Source: Macrostomum hystrix
Lineage: Eukaryota; Platyhelminthes; Macrostomidae
Length of the DNA stretch: 64,000 bases
NCBI GenBank assembly: GCA_950097015.1
Contig: CATNEN010000029.1
Span: forward strand, 7,149,501 to 7,213,500
Reading direction: 5' to 3'
Part shown: one piece after another, positions 8,851 through 19,800 of the stretch
Numbering within the stretch: position 1 is the stretch's first letter
How the letters are laid out: every line of letters begins with the position of its first letter
Notes under the pieces: generated by a model
What the model saw: only the letters and a program-made list of their open reading frames with translations
The model's database searches: none
What the model was told of the DNA's origin: nothing
Program-made: the position numbers and the translations under genes

Positions 8851-11800
8851 GTACGCCTGCAATCACTGCCTTTTACCTCAGTATGCCATTCTGCCCCCCC
8901 TAATATAAACTAGGTTAGATGTGCCATTCTGCCCCCCCAATATAAACTAGGTTAGATGTGCCATTCTGCCCCCCCCCCAATATAAACTAGGTTAGATGTG
9001 CCATTCTGCCCCCCCCAATATAAACTAGGTTAGATGTGCCATTCTGCCCCCCCCCAATATAAACTAGGTTAGATGTGCCATTCTGCCCCCCCCCAATATA
9101 AACTAGGTTAGATGTGCCATTCTGCCCCCCCCAATATAAACTAGGTTAGATGTGCCATTCTGCCCCCCCCCCACCTAAACTAGATTAGATGTGCCATTCT
9201 GCCCCCCCCAATATAAACTAGGTAGATGTGCCATTCTGCCCCCCCCCAATATAAACTAGGTTAGATGTGCCATTCTGCCCCCCCCCCACGTAAACTAGGT
9301 TAGATGTGCCATTCTGCCCCCCCCCAATATAAACTAGGTTAGATGTGCCATTCTGCCCCCCCACCTAAACTAGGTTAGATGTGCCATTCTGCCCCCCACC
9401 GAAACTAGGTTAGATGTGCCATTCTGCCCCCCCCAATATAAACTAGGTTAGATGTGCCATTCTGCCCCCCACCGAAACTAGGTTAGATGTGCCATTCTGC
9501 CCCCCCAATATAAACTAGGTTAGATGTGCCATTCTGCCCCCCCACCTAAACTAGGTTAGATGTGCCATTCTGCCCCCCACCGAAACTAGGTTAGATGTGC
9601 CATTCTGCCCCCCCACCGAAACTAGGTTAGATGTGCCATTCTGCCCCCCACCGAAACTAGGTTAGATGTGCCATTCTGCCCCCAACCTAAACTAGGTTAG
9701 ATGTGCCATTCTGCCCCCCCCCCAATATAAACTAGGTTAGATGTGCCATTCTGCCCCCCACCTAAACTAGGTTAGATGTGCCATTCTGCCCCCCACCTAA
9801 ACTAGATTAGATGTGCCATTCTGCCCCCCCCCCAATATAAACTAGGTAGATGTGCCATTCTGCCCCCCCCCCAATATAAACTAGGTTAGATGTGCCATTC
9901 TGCCCCCCCCCACCTAAACTAGGTTAGATGTGCCATTCTGCCCCCCACCTAAACTAGGTTAGATGTGCCATTCTGCCCCCCACCTAAACTAGGTTAGATG
10001 TGCCATTCTGCCCCCCACCTAAACTAGATTAGATGTGCCATTCTGCCCCCCCCAATATAAACTAGGTAGATGTGCCATTCTGCCCCCCCCCCCACCTAAA
10101 CTAGGTTAGATGTGCCATTCTGCCCCCCACCTAAACTAGGTAGATGTGCCATTCTGCCCCCCCCACCTAAACTAGGTTAGATGTGCCATTCTGCCCCCCA
10201 CCTAAACTAGGTTAGATGTGCCATTCTGCCCCCCCCACCTAAACTAGGTTAGATGTGCCATTCTGCCCCCCACCTAAACTAGATTAGATGTGCCATTCTG
10301 CCCCCCCCAATATAAACTAGGTAGATGTGCCATTCTGCCCCCCCAATATAAACTAGGTTAGATGTGCCATTCTGCCCCCCCCACCTAAACTAGGTTAGAT
10401 GTGCCATTCTGCCCCCCACCTAAACTAGGTTAGATGTGCCATTCTGCCCCCCACCTAAACTAGGTTAGATGTGCCATTGTTTTTGTAACAGTAACTCGAA
10501 GGCAGTCAAACAGTTTCTTGAGCAATCAGTATCCATGCAGTGAGTTGTACGCTGACCTCTCTTTTCCTTCCTCTATCTGGGTCGCTTAGCACTTGGCTAC
10601 CCTATCCCTATGAGTTCAGTTAGTGCCGGGCGCCACCGGAAGTCTCGCCATGTTCTTTGACATGCTACTCGTATAAAGGCCGACTGGGATACAGAGAGAG
10701 GGTCGACCTTGTTAGATGAACTAATGTGCGCACCTCTCCCCTGCCTGCTAGAGTCAGGCGGCTACTAATTCACCGCACATAAGTGCCTCCCGACTGCTCT
10801 ATTAATCTGTCTATCTGTCTATCTGTGCCGCTTCTGCATGTTTAGCTTGGCTTCGTTAGCCATCTGGCAGAATGTACAAATTGGGCATATGTTCTTTTAC
10901 ATGAAATCCAACAGTGCTTTACAAACATCTGACTGTATCCTGTTTAATTTATAGCCTTATTGACTCTATGGCTGTCTTTAAAATAGGGTTCGCTTCTTGT
11001 TACTTTACTCGCCCTCTTACCTACTACTTACCTTGTCTGTTCCCTCCAACTCTCTTCCTCATCTTTTTTACTTTTACTTGATCACATTTTTCTCGTACTA
11101 TTTGTCTTTTTTTCTTCCTACTCACTCAATTTCTATCTCCCTTCTGACCCTCTCTCTCATCTCTCCCTCCCCCGATCTCTCCCTTGTCGTCTACCCCGCG
11201 CCCTACTCTCCCTTCTCTCCTACCTCTCTCCCTTACACCTGCCTCTCTCTCCCTTCTCACCTGCCTCTCTCTCCCTTATCACCGGCCTCTCTCTCCCTTC
11301 TACCTCTCTCCCTTATCACCTGCCTCTCTCTCTTCTCTCCTACCTCTCTCCCTTATCACCTGCCTCTCTCCCTTATCACCTGCCTCTTCCCCTTCTCTCC
11401 TACCTCTCTCCCTTATGACCTGCCTCTCTCCCTTATCACCTGCCTCTCTCCCTTATCACCTGCCTCTCTCCCTTATCACCTGCCTCTTCCCCTTCTCTCC
11501 TACCTCTCTCCCTTATCACCTGCCTCTCTCCCTTATCACCTGCCTCTCTCCCTTATCACCTGCCTCTTCCCCTTCTCTCCTACCTCTCTCCCTTATCACC
11601 TGCCTCCCTGTCCCTTCTCTCCTACCTCTCTCCCTTATCACCTGCCTCCCTGTCCCTTCTCTCCTACCTCTCTCCCTTATCACCTGCCTCTCTCCCTTAT
11701 CACCTGCCTCTTCCCCTTCTCTCCTACCTCTCTCCCTTTTCTCCAACCTCTCTCCGTTTTCTCCTACCCCTCTCCTTCCTTTCCAATTCTCCCTTGTTCG

Positions 11801-13793
11801 CTATAATTTTTTCTTACTTTGCATGGCGGTTAAGTTAGCTATTTCTGAAAAATAGACCAATATAGATCAATTTGTTGAATACAACACAAAAGACATACTT
11901 TTACGCAAAAAACACACTCAAATGAGGTAAGTGCACCAAAATTAACGTCTTCCAATACTCTAGCTGTACTGTTTCAGCTTTCCATGGTCCAAGCTACTAT
12001 TAAATTCTACGAGCGTAGCATGAAGCTTAGCGTCAGCAGTGGAATCTGCTGTAATTGCGGCTTAGTCCCACCTCCCAGCTCATGTGTGGCCTGAACTGGC
12101 GCAGTCTTCGCGGTCCGGCAAATCCGACCGCCATGCATTCTCGCATATCTTCCTCCGCATTCGCTTCATCATGTCTAACGCCTGCATAGCAACAGAAACG
12201 TAGGGCAAATTCTAGTTTTTTTGGCATTTAGCAATCTGCTCAATCAGTTTTCGTTGTCTAATCGATCGAAACGCCAGCTGCTGATTGAGAAGGCGGGATT
12301 GACGATTTGTGGAACGGGATTTCCGAGAGTCCCCCAGGGGAACTAATGACCACAGGCAATGGGCGGGACTACTCTAGGATAAGCAATGTTTGAGACTTTC
12401 GGATGATAAGCGACTGACTAATGAAGGCTGCTGGATTCGTTAGGAACTGAGTTTGTCTGCAGTATCGAAAAATATGCTATCTGACATCATCCGACACTAC
12501 CTGACATCATCCGACACTACCTGACATCATCCGACACTACCTGACATCATCCGACACTACCTGACATCATCCGACACTTGCTGACATCATATTTAAACAG
12601 TTCTCACAATGTGACATCGATTGAGACTTTCTGAAGTTATCTGTCAAAATGTTGTCCAACTATAAGTGGCAATATCTTTGCAATTGTCCGACACGAGCCA
12701 CAATATCTTATAGGGCAGTCACGCGCGTCACAAGTCATCGGTGCATTAAGCTGTACCTCTGTTCCTATTCCTTCTCCCTTGCAGCTATTCAAGAGCATGC
12801 AAAAGTTTGGCACAAAAAAGCGGAAGCCAGCCAGTGTGTGTGTCTGTTGTCAGGTCTCTCCAGTGCACAGCGGCGAAGAAATGGGAAGATAAAGGAAGTC
12901 CTTAGTATGTTCCCGCGCGTCACTGGCTGTCCGGGGGCACAAATTGGACAATTAGCGCAAGCAACCAGCGCTATCAAGAACTGACTTCACTTGAAGTGGT
13001 AGTAGTAGAAGAAGCAGTACTAGACTACTGCTGGGGTTCGGTTGTTGGTTAAAGCTTCACACATCCAACTCGACGTCAGGAGTTCGAATCTCGCCTAACG
13101 GAGAAAATATGATTCATTAACAGTTGGAAAGACCACTGAAACAACTTTCAGAACCACAAAACATCGGCATCGTCGAGATATTCAACGATTCTTATCGGGG
13201 TGTCTGGTGGCAAAAACCACAATGTAGGCATAAATTTTCTGTTCACAAAATTTCATTATAAAACAAAACCGGCTACTATTGCTGATTTTTGTATTAATTA
13301 TATTGTTAACTATTATACTACTAATTCAATGTGGATTTGGTGTACAGAGCAATATCAGTTGTCCTTGTCACCAGGGTCATCGGAAGAGGGTCGGTGGCAG
13401 AGCGGTTATCGCTTTTGCCTCTCGCGCCACGGTCCCTAAGTTCGATTCCACGGCGAGGCCACATTTATTTGGGGCGCAGCCGCGGAGAGAAGGCTTGGCG
13501 GCTTGTCGTGCAATTTACGCCCTTGGGGGCCAACCTCCAAGGCACAGTGAGAGTGTACACTGTCTGACGATGAGAAAGTCAGGGCAGATGTACACACCTG
13601 TGTGAGCGTATGCCTGCGTACAGTATCTGTGTGCGTGTGTGCTCAGGAGTCAGCGGAATGGGCAGACCAGCTTGCCTCGCTGGCTGCGGGTCTCGTGTCA
13701 CCAAATGCAGCCCTCCTGCAATTATTGTTATTACTATTATTAGTATTATAATAACTATTATTATTATTATTATTACTATTATTATTATTATTA

Positions 13794-13840
<47 letters not shown>

Positions 13841-16800
13841 GTTATTATTATTATTATTATTATTTTATTATTATTATTATTATTATATATATTGTTATAA
13901 TTTATTATTATTATTATTATTATTAAGGGTCCCGGAAGAATCGCTGACTCGGACGGCTTTGAAAATTAGTTCATCGTCAAATGTTGATCCATGTGGTAGA
14001 CTTTCACGAAAATCAGTCATTCGGTTTGGGAGGCATCGTGAAGTAGGCAGTGTGTATTTGAAATGCCCCGTCGTTTTTCCCCAGGGGAAAAATAGCGTTG
14101 TCTTTCTACTGTTAATCAAGACATTAAATTTTCTCATAGCTTTAGTTCACCCAGCATTAGCTTTGGTTTATAATTTTGGCAGGTCTGGCGGCTTTAACTG
14201 TCCACAGACTGAACGGCTGTACACAGCATATTTCTACCATAATTCTACAATAATAAAATAATATTGCTCTTTTAAACAAACGACATTATTGGAAATTTCA
14301 AAACGAAGCCAACAAAAAGAGATTCGTACTCGTACTCGCATTGTAAGAACCATCCGTCTGAAAGTAGAAAATAAATCATTTTACTTTATACCCCAAGACT
14401 GGATGGTTCGCGGCACGGGCCAATTTGATACGTCAATCAAATTTCTTAGAAAAAATGCGACTCTCCTTTGAGCAGACGGAGATGACGGGGTTAGGAACTG
14501 GTAGTCAATAGTGCCGCTGGAAGGCTGGAGTAGGAAGTGAGTTGGACACTAACTTGCAGCTTGACCAGCTACCAAAATCTTTGCTCATTCAAATTCGATG
14601 GCGTGTTAAGAAAATTTAATTCTTTGAAGTTTTCCTTCTTGCACAACAGCATTTTGGATTGATGAACAGACCTGCTGGGAAATAAATTGACGGGACACGA
14701 AAAATGCGCAATTGGATGAATTTTGGGACCAGCTAAGCGAAATCTGAAGATCAGTTGACACAATATGAAGATCATTTGACACAAATCTGAAAATCATTTG
14801 ACACAAATCTGAGAATAATTTAACACAATCTGAAGATCATTTGACACAATCTAAAGATCATTTGACACAATCTAAAGATCATTTGACACAATCTAAAGAT
14901 CATTTGACACAATCTAAAGATCATTTGACACAATCTAAAGATCGTTTGACAAAATCTGAAGATCGTTTTTGACACCACCTGAAGATCATTTGACACAATA
15001 TGAAGATCGTTTGACACCACCTGAAGATCATTTGACACAATATGAAGATCATTTGACACAATATGAAGATCGTTTGACACCACCTGAAGATCATTTGACA
15101 CAAATCTGAGAATAATTTAACACAATCTGAAGATTGCTTGATACAATCTAAAGATCATTTGACACAATCTAAAGATCATTTGACACAATCTAAAGATCAT
15201 TTGACACAATCTAAAGATCATTTGACACAATCTAAAGATCATTTGACACAATCTAAAGATCGTTTGACAAAATCTGAAGATCGTTTTTGACACCACCTGA
15301 AGATCATTTGACACAATATGAAGATCGTTTGACACCACCTGAAGATCATTTGACACAATATGAAGATCATTTGACACAATATGAAGATCGTTTGACACCA
15401 CCTGAAGATCATTTGACACAAATCTGAGAATAATTTAACACAATCTGAAGATTGCTTGATACAATCTAAAGATCATTTGACACAATCTAAAAATAATTTG
15501 ACACAATCTAAAGATCATTTGACACAATCTAAAGATCATTTGACACAATCTAAAGATCATTTGACACAATCTAAAGATCATTTGACACAATCTAAAGATC
15601 ATTTGAGACAATCTAAAGATCATTTGACACAATCTAAAGATCATTTGACACAATCTAAAGATCATTTGAGACAATCTAAAGATCATTTGAGACAATCTAT
15701 TTAGATCATTTGACACAATCTAAAGATCATTTGACACAATCTAAAGATCATATTACACAATCAGAACAAAATCTGATCTCAAAATTGACAAGAAAAATTC
15801 ATATAAAATTTGAGTTTTCGATAGCGGCTGGAGAAATAGGCCATGTAACTGGTACGGCTTTGCTAGATTAAAAGTACATTCCATTTTTGCTGTGCAAGCC
15901 TTAGGCCAAAATTTAAAACAATTTCAATTTTTTGCATCGGAAGTTTTTTCACAAAAACGATTTAAAAATCAAGCGCAGAAAAAGGCGAGCAACTTTGTCT
16001 TGTTCACAACAGTCGCGACAGTTGCTAGCTGTGCGTCTTGCAGAGAAAGATGTAGAAAGCTGGGTTCAAAGAGAAATTAGCTGGGCCTGACACGGGTGTG
16101 AAGCCCAGTTCAGATCTGCCAGTTCCACTCCGTGCAGCCTTTGACACTTACACTCATTCTCCATGTCGCGCACTCATAACCCGCCATTCTCTCTGCCGCA
16201 AACTACGGCAAACTATTTTTTTCGACAAGTCGTTAATGCCTTGAAAGCCCTTGGGAGTAAGGCCTCTTTGCTAGGCTATTAGCCTTAGCAGAGCTTGCCC
16301 TGCAGGCCAGTGGGACTAGATGGAATGCCTGGAATTAACACGCATGAAACACCCTTACATCGCGGCTGGATTATGAGGGCCTGCTGGAGATGGGGGAAAA
16401 GACTAGACCGACAAACAAAATCAGCAGCTGCATCAGACACAATCTGTACCAGACACAATCTGTACCAGACACAATCTGTACCAGACACAATCTGTACCAG
16501 GCACAATCTGTACCAGACACAATCTGTACCAGACACAATCTCTACCAGACACAATCTGTACCAGACACAATCTGTACCAGACACAATCTGTACCAGACAC
16601 AATCTGTACAAGACACAATCTGTACCAGACACAATCTGTACCAGACACAATCTGTACCAGACACAATCTGTACAAGACACAATCTGTACCAGACACAATC
16701 TGTACCAGACACAATCTGTACAAGACACAATCTGTACCAGACACAATCTCTACCAGACACAATCTGTACCAGACACAATCTGTACCAGACACAATCTGTA

Positions 16801-19800
16801 CCAGACACAATCTGTACCAGACACAATCTGTACAAGACACAATCTGTACCAGGCACAATCTGTACAATACACAATCTGTACCAGACACAATCTGTACAAG
16901 ACACAATCTCTACCAGACACAATCTGTACAAGACACAATCTCTACCAGACACAATCTGTACCAGACACAATCTGTATTAGTCTTAGCTGCATAATAATTT
17001 TTCTAAAGATGACTATATACTTTTCTCTGTGAGGTGACTATCCATAGTGAGTATTTTATATTCAATCAAGTGGCACACTTAGGCAAACTGCATTGTGAAA
17101 ATACTGAGTCAGGATGTTTAGAGGGCCGACTCTTTCTTTAAGTACCGTTTATGGACTGCAACTCAATGCTGTCAATAGTTGAGTACACTATTAAATGAAG
17201 CATTTTTTTCGATTTGAATTCTGGAACTCTTAATGAGTCATCAGCTAAACTTTGAGACTCAGTTATAGGTTAATGATCTTTTGGCTAGCTATATAATATG
17301 AATTGTATATAACCTGACTTCACGGCTTTCAAACTGTACATACTTTAGGTTTATTTTAATAGTCGCATAATCCTTTAGTAGTTATAAGAAGTAGTAGTAG
17401 TAATAGTTATAGAAGTAATCATGGGTTGAAGTATTTAAAGTGTCGAACTCACGACTTTAAGGTCTGGGGTTCAATTGCCCATTCTACTGGAACAATTTTG
17501 TGTCCATTAGCGAGACACAATTGAATTTGCATTGTTTCAGTTCACCCAGCTGTTAAATGGGTTCCAGCAATAGCTGGGGTAATTTAGGGTAGGTGTGGCA
17601 TCCCCCAGTCCATGGACTGAACAGCCGTACACAGCCACAATAGCCGCGGGGCAATCAATCACAATGTAAAGGTAAGATTTTTAGTACTAGTGCTTAGAAA
17701 GCAAATATACTATACACCAGAGTGTGATTAATGCATAATAACTGGATCGAACACCTGCACTATCTGTTGGCGGGCTGGTTGGTTGGCCAATTAGGGAGTG
17801 CAACGTTTCGTATATGTTCAGGAAACTAGTGGAAAGCATAGAATTGATTTATGCCACCTAGTTACAAAGAAAACATAACTTACTTCATTACCTGTTCAAA
17901 GGGGATTGTCACTGAGATCTCCCCTCCGATATCTATTCGCTAGCCAAATTAATTAGCTTCCTGTTTCTTTGGCCCTAATGTAGGATTGAATCTACATGGT
18001 TTAATTCTAGGAAGACAGTATAAGCTGGACCCATTCTGATATCAGTTAACCCAGTCAAACTGACCCAGTGTAGTCTGAGTTGACCCAGTGTAGTCTGAGT
18101 TGACCCAGTGTAGCCTGATTTGACCCAGTGTAGCCTGAGTTGACCCACTGTAGCCTGAGTTGACCCAGTGTAGCCTGAGTTGACCCAGTGTAGCCTGATT
18201 TGACCCAGTGTAGCCTGAGTTGACCCAGTGTAGCCTGAGTTGACCCACTGTAGCTTGAGTTGACCCAGTGTAGTCTGAGTTGACCCAGTGTAGCCTGAGT
18301 TGACCCAGTGTAGCCTGAGTTGACCCAGTGTAGCCTGAGTTGACCCACTGTAGCTTGAGCTGACCCGGATTGTCCCAGTCTGACCTGGATTGACCCAGTC
18401 TGACCCGGATTGACCCAATCTGACCCGGATTGACCCAATCTGACCCGGATTGACCCAATCTGACCCGGATTGACTAAGTCTGACCCCAAACACACCTAGG
18501 TGAAGTTGTGCTCTGCGGCGCGGCTGCCGCACTGAACTTGAGTTGCCCGGCCTCTGGCCGGTTGAAAATCTGGTACGCCTACCTTGGCGAAAGCGAAACC
18601 CCAAACGACCCCTGCATCAGCCGGCGAGACACTTCGGCTCGCTGGCATCGCAGTCCCAATCGGGTTTCGTGTGTCGCCTCGGTTCTCACCTGGGCTGTGA
18701 GGATCTGCGATGCCAGACCTGATTGTCGCCTGCTCACCGCCACCGCGGCGCTTCGTTGACATCTGAGCCCGCCGACAGTGGCTCCGGCTCGGAATGTCGA
18801 CCAAGTCGGAGAATCAGCGACCAGCTTTACCTCAGAGTGGATTTCACCTGCCTAGGTGAGCATTCTGGATAGAGGAAGAGAACTGCATAGGGTAACTGGG
18901 AAGTTTGAAAAATACAGAATTGTAGATCGAAAGACAAGAATAGTGACAGACAAATCTGGAGAGTGACAGACAAGACTGGAGAACGACAGACAGGATTGGA
19001 GAGTGACAAACAGGATTGGAGAGTGACAAACAGGATTGGAGAGTGACAGACAAGACTGGAGAGCGACAGACAAAACTGGAGAGTGACAGACAGGATTGGA
19101 GAGTGACAGACAAGACTGGAGAACGACAGACAGGATTGGAGAGTGACAGAAAAGACTGGAGAACGACAGACAGGATTGGAGCGTGACAGACAAAACTGGA
19201 GAGTGACAGACAGTATTGGAGAGTGGCAGACAAGACTGGAGAACGACAGACAGGATTGGAGCGTGACAGACAAAACTGGAGAGTGACAGACAGTATTGGA
19301 GAGTGGCAGACAAGACTGGAGAACGACAGACAGGATTGGAGCGTGACAGACAAAACTGGAGAGTGACAGACAGTATTGGAGAGTGGCAGACAAGACTGGA
19401 GAACGACAGACAGGATTGGAGAGTGACAGACAAGACTGGAGAACGACAGACAGGATTGGAGAGTGACAGACAAGACTGGAGAACGACAGACAGGATTGGA
19501 GAGTGACAGACAAGACTGGAGAGTGACAGACAGGATTGGAGAGTGACAGACAAGACTGGAGAACGACAGACAGGATATCTAAAATTGTGAATATTCAAGA
19601 CTGTGCCTAAACCCGTCTTCTTATAGTAGGCTAGTATGGTAAATTTTTGCCAAATCCATGCAAATGAACTGCAGGCTGGGCCGAACCAACTGATACGGCC
19701 GGCCAGCGGAAGTTCTTCCTCTGGGGCCTGGCCATCATCGGGGCCCTGTTCCCTTTGACGCTGCTGGCCCTGCTGCTGACCTTCAGGCTGCGGAAGAAGC

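Noticed and set aside
13035-13110. Possible functional tRNA gene with a good B box (AGTTCGAATC)
   Set aside because: No clean acceptor-stem pairing or cloverleaf could be drawn, and the sequence leads directly into the dispersed R1 element; it is taken as a tRNA-derived head.
14745-15765. CRISPR-like appearance of regularly spaced repeats
   Set aside because: Units are directly contiguous without unique spacers, no cas genes exist, and the window is clearly eukaryotic. The same applies to the other arrays.
16295-17032. Long open frames with repeated DTICTRHNLYQTQSVP-type peptides, and similar repeat proteins at 6271-6969, 18055-18604, 18827-19850, 30228-30970 and 31576-32121
   Set aside because: These are read-throughs of tandem arrays whose unit lacks stop codons. 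When the unit length is not a multiple of three, all frames open together; several are open on both strands.
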